In this document: positions 16,889 through 25,827 of the stretch, in pieces
Numbering within the stretch: position 1 is the first letter of the stretch
Layout: every line of letters starts with the position of its first letter
Assembly (NCBI GenBank): GCA_963704815.1
Contig: CAVPHU010000001.1
Location: forward strand, 1,674,001-1,738,000
Length of the DNA stretch: 64,000 bases
From: DATKWD01 sp963704815
GTDB lineage: Bacteria > Actinomycetota > Acidimicrobiia > Acidimicrobiales > Salinilacustritrichaceae
Direction of reading: 5' to 3'
Made by a program: the position numbers and the translations under genes
Notes under the pieces: model-generated
What the model saw: only the letters and a program-made list of their open reading frames with translations
Databases searched by the model: none
Told to the model about the DNA's origin: nothing

Positions 16889-17590
16889 TCAGAGATCGTC
16901 ATCGAGCGCAGGGGCCCACCGGTCGGGCGTGAGGTAGATCAACGGCACCGACAACAGCGTGACCACACCCTTGACGACCAGGTTCACGACGAAGATGTCC
17001 CACACGTCCGCCCACGGCAGGGTGAGCGCGTGGTCGCCCATGAACGGAATCGCCCCGAAGGCCGCCACCACGAAGATGGCGCTGTCGATGGGGAGCGCGA
17101 TCCCGTTCGAGACCACCACCCGCGCCCACTGGTGTCGCCGGGTCACCTTGGTGACGAACCAGTGGTAGGCCTCGGTGTCGACCAGCTGGCTGATCACCTC
17201 GGCCAGGATCGATGCCAGGACGATCCGCCAGAGCGGACCCAGCACCGCGCCGAACTCGGCATCGAACCCATAGCTCGCATCGGGTGTGAATCCCGCCGCG
17301 AACCAGAGGTACGCACCCATGAACAGGTTGACCCCCGCAGCGGTGATCACGACGGTACGGGCCGCCGACCTCCCCAGCGACTTGTGGACCACATCGCGAA
17401 GGGTGAACGTGATCGGGTAGATGAACGTGCCCATGTCAACCGCGCGGTCGAACACGGTGCCGATCTTGACGCTCGCGATGTCGGCGATGACCTGGGCACC
17501 GATGTAGGCGCCGACGGCCACGATCGCGACACGAGTGGCGACGAACGTGGTCGGGACGCGCGACTTCGTGGGTGCAGCCGTGGTGGCCAC
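16889..17590 (-). CDS. queuosine precursor transporter (YhhQ/VUT family)
   Basis: 233 residues from a GTG at 17590 with a GGAGGA ribosome site. About six membrane segments carry the family strings IGAQVIADIASVK, YPITFTLRDVVHKSLG and LASILAEVISQLVDTEAYH. The family imports queuosine precursors (preQ0, preQ1) for tRNA modification. No queuosine biosynthesis or tgt gene is in the window. The leader was inspected for a preQ1 riboswitch without a convincing match. Confidence 0.85.
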   Translation of the reverse strand: MATTAAPTKSRVPTTFVATRVAIVAVGAYIGAQVIADIASVKIGTVFDRAVDMGTFIYPITFTLRDVVHKSLGRSAARTVVITAAGVNLFMGAYLWFAAGFTPDASYGFDAEFGAVLGPLWRIVLASILAEVISQLVDTEAYHWFVTKVTRRHQWARVVVSNGIALPIDSAIFVVAAFGAIPFMGDHALTLPWADVWDIFVVNLVVKGVVTLLSVPLIYLTPDRWAPALDDDL

Positions 17591-17651
17591 CAGGGGTTCC
17601 TCCGGTTTTGGTGAGGCGGGTTGGGCCGGTACCGCCGAGAGGTCAGGCTAG

Positions 17652-17765
17652 CGGCTCGCCTAACCGAGGATCTTCGTCGCCGCCTCGCCGTGCTGCCTCG
17701 GTCGGCTCGCCAGCTCGCCTCCCTGACGGCTCGCCTAACCGAGGATCTTCGTCGCCGCCTCGCCG
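17652..17765. repeat. 39-bp direct repeat duplicating a gene's 3' end
   Basis: Two identical 39-base copies lie at 17652-17690 and 17727-17765, offset by 75 bp. The second copy is the true 3' end of the LLM oxidoreductase gene, coding EAATKILG and the stop. The first copy repeats those same codons and stop downstream of it. The bases between the copies are unrelated. It looks like a local duplication of the gene end, and both copies are in the reading frame of the gene (75 = 25 codons). Confidence 0.85.
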
Positions 17766-18712
17766 AGGAACTCGATGCGTTCGGGCTTGTGACCGTTGGC
17801 CACCGCGTTGAACGTGAAGCCCTCGATGCCGAGCGAGATCTCCTCGGTCATCGCCTCGGCCAGCGAATCGGCGTCGCCGAAGATGAAGATGGCCTTGAAG
17901 AAGTCGAGCTCCTCCTGGCTCATCGCCGTCGGATCGTCGCCCCGGCTGGCGAGGAACTCGTGCAGGTCGGCCTCGGCCTCCTCGACGGTGGGCGCCACCA
18001 GGACACGGGTCAGATGCGACAGCGTGATCTCGCTGCGATCGCGGCCGAGGCGGTCGCAGTGCTCGGCCAGCGCCTCGACCTTGCGGGGGATCTCGTTGCG
18101 TTCGCAGGTCAGGTTCCCGTCGGTCGCGTACTGGGCCACCATCCGTAGGGTCTTCTTCTCGCCGTTCCCGCCCACCATCACCGGGATGTCGGACACGGGC
18201 GGCGGCTGATTGATGGCGTCGGTCACCTGGTAGTGCTTGCCGGCCAGGCTGGGGCGCTCGTCGCGGAGCATCGGGAGGATGATCTGCAACGCCTCCTCGA
18301 GCTTCTCGAAACGCTCGGTGAAGGACTCGAACTCGATCCCGAACGAGTCGTGCTCGAGCTCGAACCAGCCCGAGCCGATGGCCAGCATGGCGCGGCCGTT
18401 CGACACCAGGTCGAGCGTGGTCACGATCTTCGCCAGCACCGCAGGGTTGCGGTAGGTGTTGCCGGTCACCAGCGCCGAGAGACGGACGTGTTCGGTCTCA
18501 CGGGCCAGTGCCGCGAGCAGCGTGTAGCACTCGAGCATGTAGGCGTCGGGATCGCCGATCCCGGGCAGTTGGTAGAAGTGATCCATCACGAAGACCGTGT
18601 CGAACCCGCTGCGATCGGCGGCTCGGGCCTGCGCAGCCACGGCATCGAAGAGCCCCTCGGGCCCGACGTTCGGGTAGTTGAAATTGGGGATCTGGTAGCC
18701 GAGGCGTGTCAT
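17735..18712 (-). CDS. LLM-class F420-dependent oxidoreductase
   Basis: 325 residues from the ATG at 18712. It is a luciferase-like TIM barrel: GYQIPNFNYPNVGPEGLF at the start, FDTVFVMDHFYQLPG near residue 40, RLSALVTGNTYRNPAVLAK, and PVMVGGNGEKKTL. The fold and motifs fit F420-dependent members rather than FMN luciferases, and other F420-type enzymes lie at 19.6 and 25.8 kb. Substrate unknown. Its 3' end is duplicated downstream. Confidence 0.88.
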   Translation of the reverse strand: MTRLGYQIPNFNYPNVGPEGLFDAVAAQARAADRSGFDTVFVMDHFYQLPGIGDPDAYMLECYTLLAALARETEHVRLSALVTGNTYRNPAVLAKIVTTLDLVSNGRAMLAIGSGWFELEHDSFGIEFESFTERFEKLEEALQIILPMLRDERPSLAGKHYQVTDAINQPPPVSDIPVMVGGNGEKKTLRMVAQYATDGNLTCERNEIPRKVEALAEHCDRLGRDRSEITLSHLTRVLVAPTVEEAEADLHEFLASRGDDPTAMSQEELDFFKAIFIFGDADSLAEAMTEEISLGIEGFTFNAVANGHKPERIEFLGEAATKILG

Positions 18713-18795
18713 GGGTCCATCTTGGCGGGCGTCGACGCCGCCGCACACGCGTCCTGAACTATTCGGTCGCTTCGTCGCGCCGTAGTCTCCGACCC

Positions 18796-19620
18796 GTGGC
18801 GGAACGTTCTCGACGAATCGGCTCGTTGATCGGGTACCTGTTGGTGTCGATCCTCGGCGTCGCGGCCGGGTTCGGGGGCGTCCAGCTCCTCGCCGGGAGC
18901 GAAGACGACGAACCGATCGTGTCGACGACGACCACCACGACCGAGCCGAGCACGACATCGACCTTGCCGGTCGAGGTGATCGACCTGGTCCTGTCCGAGG
19001 TCGACACGGTCGACGACGCACTGGCTCTGATCGCCGCAGCGCCTGCCGCGCCCGATCCAGGCCTGAGCGTCACGCTCGCCGACTCGGCCGAGGTCGGCGA
19101 GGTGGCGGGATCGACGGCGTTCCTCCTCGACGCGCCTGAACTGGTCGAGCTCGGTGCACCGTTTCTCCCCGCGTCCGACGGGTCCGCCCCGTTGGTCGCC
19201 GACGACGACAAGGTCGTCGTGATGGTGGCGCTGTCCGAGCCGATCGCCCAGCCCGACGGATTGGTGGCGGTGGTCGTCTACGAACAACCCGGCCTTCCCG
19301 TGGAGACGATCGGGCCGTTCGCCGGGACGAGCAGCGCGGTGGCGGCTCGCCTCGGACGTCCCGACGTCATCGGCTCGATCGCCAACGCCGACGAGACCTT
19401 CAGTGAAACCGCCCCCGCCGGGTCCGTCCGGATCGATGGACCCTTGCTCACCTTCGTCGTCGAGCCCTTGGGCCCGTTCCGTGTGGTCTTCGCACGCGGC
19501 TTCGACAGCAGCCTCGACAACTTCGGGATCAACCCGGTCACGCCGGGGCCGGCACTGTCGCCCGATCAGCTCACACGGCTGGGCGACGACATCGTGATCA
19601 CCGGGCTGACCCCGAGCTGA
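18796..19620 (+). CDS. membrane-anchored protein of unknown function
   Basis: 274 residues from a GTG at 18796. An Arg-rich start (AERSRRIGS) and one hydrophobic helix (~10-30) form a signal anchor. A Thr/Ser/Pro linker (TTTTTTEPSTTSTLP) follows, then an acidic extracellular domain of about 210 residues with no family I recognise. The linker is typical of actinobacterial wall-spanning proteins. It diverges from the LLM gene. Function unknown. Confidence 0.7.
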   Translation: MAERSRRIGSLIGYLLVSILGVAAGFGGVQLLAGSEDDEPIVSTTTTTTEPSTTSTLPVEVIDLVLSEVDTVDDALALIAAAPAAPDPGLSVTLADSAEVGEVAGSTAFLLDAPELVELGAPFLPASDGSAPLVADDDKVVVMVALSEPIAQPDGLVAVVVYEQPGLPVETIGPFAGTSSAVAARLGRPDVIGSIANADETFSETAPAGSVRIDGPLLTFVVEPLGPFRVVFARGFDSSLDNFGINPVTPGPALSPDQLTRLGDDIVITGLTPS

Positions 19621-19647
19621 CCCCGAGCCGGCCACCCGACGTCGAGC

Positions 19648-20121
19648 TCAGCGAGGCGAGAGTCGGAACACCCGGATGTCGCGGTCGGTTCGCTCGACGT
19701 AGACGTGCATCTGCGGGATCGTCTCGGCGATGGCCGGCCAGAGGTCGTTCTTCTCATCGGCGGTGAGCACCTCGGCGGTCATCGTCACCCGCCTCCCGGG
19801 CAGCTGCACCTCGACCTCGGGGTGAGCCTCGAGGTTGTAGCGCCAGGCCGGGTGCCGCTCCTGCCCCATCGCGGATGCGACGACGAACAGGTCGTCTCCG
19901 ACCTGGTGGTACGCGAGTTGCACCGGCCGGGGCTCGCCCGACTTCCGCCCGATCGCGAACAACGTCAGCATCGGCACGGTCGGCTTGCCGGTGATGGTGA
20001 AGCGACCGTTGCTCCGTTCGAAGATCCACGGATCGACCTTGGCGGCCACGTGCTTGACCACGAAGGACCCGGGCTTGGTCGCCGAGAACCAGTTCACGAA
20101 CCTCGAGTAGGTGCCGCTCAT
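19648..20121 (-). CDS. deazaflavin (F420)-dependent nitroreductase family protein
   Basis: 157 residues. The split beta-barrel DDN pattern is present: VPMLTLFAIGRKSGEPRPVQLAYHQ, VVASAMGQERHPAWRYNLEAHP and LWPAIAETIPQMHVYVERTDRDI. The HPxWxxNL string is diagnostic of the family, which includes mycobacterial Ddn. It uses F420H2 to reduce quinones or nitro compounds. Its ATG overlaps the enoyl-CoA hydratase stop (ATGA), so the two are translated together. Confidence 0.88.
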   Translation of the reverse strand: MSGTYSRFVNWFSATKPGSFVVKHVAAKVDPWIFERSNGRFTITGKPTVPMLTLFAIGRKSGEPRPVQLAYHQVGDDLFVVASAMGQERHPAWRYNLEAHPEVEVQLPGRRVTMTAEVLTADEKNDLWPAIAETIPQMHVYVERTDRDIRVFRLSPR

Positions 20122-20888
20122 CTGATCGAGCCTCCGTCGCGGCCCACCGCCTGGTTGGCCGCTCGCGCCTCGTCGGACGCATTGAGTTCGAGGAACAACG
20201 TGCCTTCGAGCGCCAGACCGTCTTCGAGCGACCCCTTGAGACCGTCGACCACGGCCCGTCGAGCCGCGAACACCGCCGACGGGTTGTGTCGAGCGATCTG
20301 CCGGCACCAGTCGACGGCGGCATCGACGAACCCGTCGATGGGAAGCACCGTGTTGACCAGCCCGATCCGGTGCGCCTCGGCCGCGTCGATCACCCGACCC
20401 GTGAGGCACAGCTCGGCACCGATGGCCGAGCCCACGAGCCGGGGAAGCCGTTGCGTGCCACCGGCACCCGGGATGATGCCGATGCTGATCTCGGGCTGAC
20501 CCAGATGGGCCCGCTCCGACGCGATGCGCATGGTGCACGCGAGTGCGGTCTCGCACCCGCCGCCCCAAGCCTGGCCGTCGATGGCCGCAACGGTTGGCTG
20601 GGGCATGGTCTCGAGAAGATGAAGTGCCCGGCTCCATGCACCGAGGTCGCCGTCGAGCGGCTCGCCGGCGGCCAGCTTCGCCAGATCGTCGAGGTCGGCA
20701 TGAGCGATGAAGTAGCCGTCGACGCCGCCCGTGAGCATGACGACGCTGGCCTCGTCGGTTCGGGCGGCGAGGTCCTCGAGGTGCGCGACCAGTTCGGTCA
20801 TCGCTGCGATGCTCATCCAGTTGTTCGGCGGGCGGTCGAAGGTGAGGACGGCGACACGATCGCGGAGGTCGAGGTGCCAATGGCTCAT
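20118..20888 (-). CDS. enoyl-CoA hydratase/isomerase family protein
   Basis: 256 residues of the crotonase fold. The first oxyanion region is LTGGVDGYFIAHADLDDLAK, and the second is AWGGGCETALACTMRIAS with GIIPGAGGTQRLPR, where Glu is expected in hydratases (QPEISIGIIPGAG). It hydrates or isomerises acyl-CoA esters in the cytoplasm. It overlaps the DDN-like gene by 4 bp and diverges from NAD kinase across ~30 bp. Confidence 0.9.
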   Translation of the reverse strand: MSHWHLDLRDRVAVLTFDRPPNNWMSIAAMTELVAHLEDLAARTDEASVVMLTGGVDGYFIAHADLDDLAKLAAGEPLDGDLGAWSRALHLLETMPQPTVAAIDGQAWGGGCETALACTMRIASERAHLGQPEISIGIIPGAGGTQRLPRLVGSAIGAELCLTGRVIDAAEAHRIGLVNTVLPIDGFVDAAVDWCRQIARHNPSAVFAARRAVVDGLKGSLEDGLALEGTLFLELNASDEARAANQAVGRDGGSIR

Positions 20889-20919
20889 GCCCCGACGGTA
20901 GCGGTGGCATGATCGGCGA

Positions 20920-21684
20920 GTGACCGAGACCCTGCACTTCACTGCGAGCGGCTCGCCCAAGGCTCGGTCGGCGCTCGAGGAGTTGGTCGCGGCCTACGGA
21001 CAAGCCCCGGCCGAGGACGCCGACGCCATCGTTGCGCTCGGCGGCGACGGATTCGTGTTGCACACCCTTCACGCCCACATGGACCACGCGCTGCCGATCT
21101 ACGGGATGAACCGGGGCTCGGTCGGTTTCCTGATGAACGAGTTCAAGGTCGACGGACTCCACGAGCGGGTGGCTGCCTCGGTGCCGACGGGCCTTCGGCC
21201 GCTGCGCATGCACGCGACCTCGGTCGACGGCTCGACCCTCGAGGCCCTGGCCATCAACGAGGTCAGCCTCTATCGCCAGACCCGGCAGGCGGCGAAGCTG
21301 CGCATCAGCATCGACGGGGTCGAGCGCATCGACGAGCTGATCTGCGACGGTGCCCTCGTGTCGACCGCGGCCGGGAGCACGGCGTACAACCTCTCGGCCC
21401 ACGGTCCCATCATCCCGATCGGCTCGCCGCTGCTCGCCCTGACCCCCATCAGCCCGTTCCGGCCCCGGCGGTGGCGTGGTGCGCTGCTGCCGTCGAGCGG
21501 ACACGTTCGCTTCCAGACGCTCGAGGCCGACAAACGACCGGTGAGTGCCGCCGCCGACAGCGACGAGTTGCAGAACGTGGCCCACGTCGACGTGTTCGAG
21601 GATCCCGATCACGAGCTGGTGCTGCTGTTCGACGAGCACCACAACCTGGAGGAGCGGATCCTGCGCGAGCAGTTCTTCTCGTGA
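20920..21684 (+). CDS. nadK: NAD kinase
   Basis: 254 residues from a GTG. The kinase motif GGDGF with D43 lies at 41-45, followed by YGMNRGSVGFLMNEF and the NE...SLYR segment, and the second conserved DGALVSTAAGSTAYNLSAHGPI loop. Length fits bacterial NadK, somewhat short at the N-terminus. It phosphorylates NAD to NADP in the cytoplasm. It diverges from the hydratase gene and converges on an SDR gene. Confidence 0.93.
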   Translation: MTETLHFTASGSPKARSALEELVAAYGQAPAEDADAIVALGGDGFVLHTLHAHMDHALPIYGMNRGSVGFLMNEFKVDGLHERVAASVPTGLRPLRMHATSVDGSTLEALAINEVSLYRQTRQAAKLRISIDGVERIDELICDGALVSTAAGSTAYNLSAHGPIIPIGSPLLALTPISPFRPRRWRGALLPSSGHVRFQTLEADKRPVSAAADSDELQNVAHVDVFEDPDHELVLLFDEHHNLEERILREQFFS

Positions 21685-21702
21685 TCCGGGTTCGCTGACG
21701 GA

Positions 21703-22494
21703 TCAGCCGGGGTACATCTCGCGCATGACCTGACCCACCATGCGGACGGCGTCGGTTCGGTCGAACCCGCCCATCAGGTCTTCGTTCGCCCGGTTGGCCT
21801 CGCCGGGGATCAACGACGGCTGCATGCCGATGGCCTCGAAGACCTCGGGAATGACCTCGGCCGGCTCCATGACGTTCGACGTCCCGAGTCCTTCCTGGGG
21901 CGACGACGACTCCCAGCCCGGGGTTCGGGTCGAACCGGGCAGCACGGCGAGGACATCGACTCCCTCCTCGCCGAGTTCGTCCCACAGGCTCTCGGCGAGG
22001 ATGGCGATGTAGGCCTTGGTGGCGGCGTAGTTGGCCACCAACGGCGACCCCCGACGTGACGACTGCGACGACATGAGCACGATGCCGCCGCGGGGGCGAG
22101 CTCGCAGGCGTGGCACGAAGGCATGCACCAGGGCCAGCGTGGCGCCGACGTTCACGCCGATCTCGCTGCGCAGCGATTCGATCGATCGGTCGACGAAGGG
22201 TCCGACGAAGCTGGCCGCTGCGTTGGCCACGAGCAGTCCGACGTCGATCTCGGCGGTGTCGGCGATCAGCTTGTCGACCGCATCAGAATCGCCGAGGTCG
22301 ACCTCGAACGCCCGGGCTTCGGCGCCATCGCTGCGAAGTCGGGCAGCGGTCGCCTCCGCGCCGTCGCCGTCACGGTCGACGACCAAGACCCCGATGCCGG
22401 CCGAGGCGAGGAAGTCGGCGTATGCCTCACCGAACCCGATCGCGGCACCCGTCACCAAGGCCCACGGTCCATACGTCGATGCCAGATCGGTCAT
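21703..22494 (-). CDS. short-chain dehydrogenase/reductase
   Basis: 263 residues from the ATG at 22494. The Rossmann motif is unusual: TGAAIGFGEAY instead of TGxxxGIG. The NNAG position reads ANAAASF. The catalytic Ser is in LMSSQSSRRG and YAATK gives the Tyr/Lys pair. The acidic VVDRDGDG after the second strand suggests NAD preference. Cytoplasmic, substrate unknown. Confidence 0.88.
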   Translation of the reverse strand: MTDLASTYGPWALVTGAAIGFGEAYADFLASAGIGVLVVDRDGDGAEATAARLRSDGAEARAFEVDLGDSDAVDKLIADTAEIDVGLLVANAAASFVGPFVDRSIESLRSEIGVNVGATLALVHAFVPRLRARPRGGIVLMSSQSSRRGSPLVANYAATKAYIAILAESLWDELGEEGVDVLAVLPGSTRTPGWESSSPQEGLGTSNVMEPAEVIPEVFEAIGMQPSLIPGEANRANEDLMGGFDRTDAVRMVGQVMREMYPG

Positions 22495-22604
22495 GGGCGA
22501 GACCGTACCTGCGGAGCCGGCCGCGCCATCGCCCGAACCGCACGGGAACCAGATCGGCCATCGGTTCGTCGGACTGCACACACAACGACCTCAGGGGGAT
22601 ACTG

Positions 22605-23678
22605 ATGGCCCGCAAGTTCGCACTGTTCTGTCTGGCATTCGCGGCGGGGATGACCCTCGTCGCTCCCACCGCGGCGGCGTGCGGCTTCCTCGTCGCCGAC
22701 AACGGCGCCGTCCGTCTGGTCCGCACCAGCACCTTCGTGGCATGGGATGGCGAGATCGAGCGCTACATCACCAACTTCGAGTTCTCGGGTCCGTCGAGCT
22801 CGTTCGGGTCGATCACCCCGCTCCCCGGAGAGCCCACCCACGTGGGCAAGGCCGGGAACTGGACCCTGCAGCGGCTCGATCAGGAGGTCCGTCCACCGGC
22901 ACCCAGGGCGGCCGAGTTCGGTGTCGCCCTCGAGAGTGCCGACGCCGGCTCGGTCGAGGTGATCCTCGAGACCCAGGTCGACAGCCTCGACATCACCGTC
23001 CTGAAGGGCGGTGGCGCCGACGTGGCCGCCTGGGCCGACGAGAACGGCTTCGACCTCGGCGACGAGGCCGATGAGCTCCTCGACTTCTACTCGGACCGCT
23101 CGCCCTACTTCATGGCCGCCCGCTTCGACGTCGAACGAGCCGCGACCGACGAGTTCTCGACCGGCGACGGCGTGCCGGTGCTCGTCGAGGTCCCTGTCGA
23201 GCGGCCCTGGGTGCCGCTGCACATCCTCGGGTTCGATCGGAACCCCGACGACCGTGTCGAGGCTGACGTCTTCTTGCTGACCCCGGACCGGCCGACGCTC
23301 GTGCACGGTGTCGGACTCACGGTCAACCGTTCCGAGGCCGCCGGCGACCTGCTGCTCGACGACCTCCGCAGCGACGAGAACATGGAGTGGGTGCCGACGT
23401 CGGGGTGGTTCACCCATCTCGAGCTCGACGTACGTCCGGCCGATCTGACCTACGACCTCTCAGTCGGTGCCGACGGGGTGGAGCCGTCGATGCTCGCCGC
23501 CGGGCTCCTCCGTCACGAGCTGTCCGCCGAGCAACTCGCCGGCTTCGGGCTGGAGCCGCTGACCGACGACACGCCGTGGCCGGCCATCGCCGTGGCTGCA
23601 GCAGCGATCGCGCTCGTGGCCGGCGCCGCCGGCGCCAGGCTCGCCACCCGCGGCAGCGCCAGTTCGTCCCGATCCTGA
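22605..23678 (+). CDS. DUF2330 family secreted, membrane-anchored protein
   Basis: 357 residues. A signal peptide (FALFCLAFAAGMTLVAPTAAA) leads to a Cys-Gly start of the mature protein (AACGFLVADNGAVRLVRTS), the hallmark of DUF2330 proteins. The long extracellular domain follows, then a C-terminal hydrophobic helix (~330-348) and a short basic end, so it is anchored by its tail. A GGGGGA site precedes the ATG. Function of the family is unknown. It is followed by a palindromic element at 23686. Confidence 0.85.
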   Translation: MARKFALFCLAFAAGMTLVAPTAAACGFLVADNGAVRLVRTSTFVAWDGEIERYITNFEFSGPSSSFGSITPLPGEPTHVGKAGNWTLQRLDQEVRPPAPRAAEFGVALESADAGSVEVILETQVDSLDITVLKGGGADVAAWADENGFDLGDEADELLDFYSDRSPYFMAARFDVERAATDEFSTGDGVPVLVEVPVERPWVPLHILGFDRNPDDRVEADVFLLTPDRPTLVHGVGLTVNRSEAAGDLLLDDLRSDENMEWVPTSGWFTHLELDVRPADLTYDLSVGADGVEPSMLAAGLLRHELSAEQLAGFGLEPLTDDTPWPAIAVAAAAIALVAGAAGARLATRGSASSSRS

Positions 23679-23685
23679 CCACCCA

Positions 23686-23744
23686 CCCGATTCCTTGCTG
23701 CTGGATGACCACCTGGTGGTCATCCAGCAGCGAAGAACCGGGGG
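23686..23744 (+). repeat. palindromic intergenic element, copy 2
   Basis: A perfect 17-bp inverted repeat with a one-base centre spans 23697-23731, with the core GATGACCACC-T-GGTGGTCATC. Weaker pairing continues on both sides through CCCGATTCCTT and GAAGAACCGGGG. The outer arms resemble those of the elements at 11316 and 25045. It lies 8 bp after the DUF2330 stop and probably forms a terminator hairpin. Confidence 0.6.
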
Positions 23745-23770
23745 AATCGCGGTGTGTGAGGATGGCCGGT

Positions 23771-25039
23771 ATGAGCGCGGCCGAGTTCGACGTGGTCCTG
23801 TACGGACCGACCGGGGTGACCGGACGGGAGGTCGCCCGCCACCTCGCACGCCGCGCGAGTGACCTGGGTCTGCGTTGGGCGGTCGCCGGCCGATCGACCG
23901 ACCGGATGGCGGCGGCCCTCGACCTGGTCGGGGCCGACCCCGACGGCGTGCTCGTCGCCGACTCGGCCGACGCCGCCTCGGTCGACGCCATGGTCGGCGC
24001 CGCATCGGTGGTCGCCAATCTGGTCGGCCCGTACGCGCGGTACGGCGAGCCGGTCTACGAGGCCTGTGCCCGCCTCGGCCGGGCCGAGCTCGATCTGACC
24101 GGTGAAGTCGACTGGGTCCGCCTGATGATCGACCAGCACGGCGACGAGGCGACCGGTTCAGGTGCCCGCATCGTTCCCACGGCCGGGTTCGAGTCGCTGC
24201 CGTTCGATCTCGGCTCACGGCTCGCCGCACGCACGGCGTGGGATCGCCACCAGTCGCCGGTCGCGCAGGTCGACGTCGCCTGCCGCACCGACTTCAGCGG
24301 TTCGCTGTCGGGAATCGCCGACGCGGTGTCGGGCGGGACCTTCACGAGTGGCATCGACGCGTTGCGTCGCGGCGGTGCCGCCGGGTTCACCGACGCCCAC
24401 CTCCTCGACCCGCCGTCGTCGGGCGGGTCGGGCGGCTATCGCATCCGGCCCCGACGCCATGCCGGGACCGGCGACTGGTTGGCACCGATGGTGCCGTCGC
24501 CGTTCCTCAACCCGCCGGTCGTACACCGCTCGGTGGCGCTGCTCCGTGAGGACGACGCCGACATGTTCACCGACGACTTCGAATACGTCGAGGGCACGGT
24601 GGTCGCCTCGATGCTGCCCGCTCGCGCTGCGCCGGCGGCACCCGTGGCCGCCGGGGCGTTGGCCGCGTTCCAGACCGGCTTCGGGCTCGTCGGGCGCGCC
24701 CCGGAGGCGATCCGTCGCCGGGTCGCCGAAGTCGCCACCCGAGTCGGCCCGAAGCCAGGCGATGGTCCGCCGGTCGATCAGCTCGACGCGTGGACCTACC
24801 GGCTCGATGTCCGGGCCACCTGCGCCAACGGCCGGCACGCCGACGTGGTGGTCGAGGCCGACGGTCATCCGGGTTACAAGTCGACCGCCACCATGATCGG
24901 CGAAGCCGCGCTGCTCATGGCCGACCCGTCGGTCGAACTCCCGCCACGAACCGGGTTTCTCACCCCGTCGACGGCACTCGGACTCGACCACCTCGACCGA
25001 TTCGCCGAGGCCGGCTGCCGATTCTCGGTCACCACCTGA
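23771..25039 (+). CDS. saccharopine dehydrogenase-like / trans-acting enoyl reductase family protein
   Basis: 422 residues from the ATG at 23771, whose GAGG site is better spaced than for the ATG at 23762. The N-terminal Rossmann domain reads FDVVLYGPTGVTGREVARHLA, and VVANLVGPYARYGEPVYEAC follows, as in mycobacterial Rv2449c-like and trans-enoyl reductase proteins. A C-terminal ~70 residues hold the conserved HPGYKSTATMIGEAALLM. A membrane-associated role in lipid modification is known for some relatives. It is flanked on both sides by palindromic elements. Confidence 0.85.
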   Translation: MSAAEFDVVLYGPTGVTGREVARHLARRASDLGLRWAVAGRSTDRMAAALDLVGADPDGVLVADSADAASVDAMVGAASVVANLVGPYARYGEPVYEACARLGRAELDLTGEVDWVRLMIDQHGDEATGSGARIVPTAGFESLPFDLGSRLAARTAWDRHQSPVAQVDVACRTDFSGSLSGIADAVSGGTFTSGIDALRRGGAAGFTDAHLLDPPSSGGSGGYRIRPRRHAGTGDWLAPMVPSPFLNPPVVHRSVALLREDDADMFTDDFEYVEGTVVASMLPARAAPAAPVAAGALAAFQTGFGLVGRAPEAIRRRVAEVATRVGPKPGDGPPVDQLDAWTYRLDVRATCANGRHADVVVEADGHPGYKSTATMIGEAALLMADPSVELPPRTGFLTPSTALGLDHLDRFAEAGCRFSVTT

Positions 25040-25044
25040 CCAAA

Positions 25045-25109
25045 CCCCCGGGTTCTCTGTCCGTTCTGGACCACATGGTGGTCCAGAACGGACGGAGATC
25101 CGGTCGGGG
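25045..25109 (+). repeat. palindromic intergenic element, copy 3
   Basis: A 21-bp inverted repeat (one G-T pair) spans 25054-25098 with the loop ATG; the core is TCTGGACCAC-ATG-GTGGTCCAGA. The outer arms continue through CCCCCGGGTTC and GATCCGGTCGGGG. The left arm CCCGGGTTCTCTGTCCG matches the copy at 11316 almost base for base. It starts 6 bp after a stop codon and probably acts as a terminator. Confidence 0.6.
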
Positions 25110-25125
25110 CGCCTAGCGTCGTCGG

Positions 25126-25827
25126 GTGATGAGCGATGATGCCGGCCCCAGCGGTGATCCGTACGAACGTCCCCTCGACCTGCTGCGAGCGCTCGCGGTC
25201 TCCGAGGTCGAGGAGGCACCCGGCCTGGTCCACCTCGAGGCCTACACGATGTCGGGACTGCTCACGATCCTGTGGCATGGCCCCCAGGACGCCGAGCGGG
25301 TGCTCGTCGCCGGAGGCGGCGCCATGGGCGGACTGCTCGGACCGGGCAAGGGTGTCTACGCCGAGCTCGGCCGCCGGCTCGCACCCCAGGGCATCGGCAC
25401 CCTCCGGGTGAGCTACCGCGACCCCAACGATCTCGAGGCCTGCACCCTCGACCTGTGCGCGGCCATCGACCTGGCGTGGCGGCGTGGCGCCCGGGCAGCG
25501 ATCACGCTCGGCCACTCCTTCGGCGGCGCGGTGGCGCTGCGAGCGGCCGTGTCGCTTCCGGCCGTGAAGGGCGTCGTGACCTACGCGACCCAGTCAGCAG
25601 GCTGCGAGCCGGCCGAGGACTACGGCGACCGTCCACTGCTGATGTTCCACGGCGAGCGTGATGAGATCCTGCCTCCGCAGGCATCGGAGATGGTTCGCTT
25701 CCTCGTCGGACACGGCGACCTGCGAGTGCTCGAAGGGGCCGGCCACCTCCTCGACACGGTGCACGATCAACTCGTCCGGGAGACCGAAGCGTTCGTGCTC
25801 GACACCTTCGAGCCAGGGAGCGCCTGA
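25126..25827 (+). CDS. alpha/beta hydrolase (dienelactone hydrolase-like)
   Basis: 233 residues; GTG at 25126 and ATG at 25129 are both possible starts. The nucleophile is in LGHSFGGAVALRAA near residue 128. The acid is Asp in GERDEILPP, and the His is in GAGHLLDTV. AGGGAMGGLLGPGKGVYAELGRRLA carries the oxyanion region. Its stop shares one base with the next gene (TGATGA), so it is coupled to the F420-type oxidase. Substrate unknown. Confidence 0.87.
   Translation: MMSDDAGPSGDPYERPLDLLRALAVSEVEEAPGLVHLEAYTMSGLLTILWHGPQDAERVLVAGGGAMGGLLGPGKGVYAELGRRLAPQGIGTLRVSYRDPNDLEACTLDLCAAIDLAWRRGARAAITLGHSFGGAVALRAAVSLPAVKGVVTYATQSAGCEPAEDYGDRPLLMFHGERDEILPPQASEMVRFLVGHGDLRVLEGAGHLLDTVHDQLVRETEAFVLDTFEPGSA

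Noticed and set aside
17591..17660. Possible preQ1 riboswitch before the queuosine-precursor transporter
   Set aside because: A GGCGG...CCGCC stem is present, but I could not fit the conserved loop and tail of preQ1-I, -II or -III.
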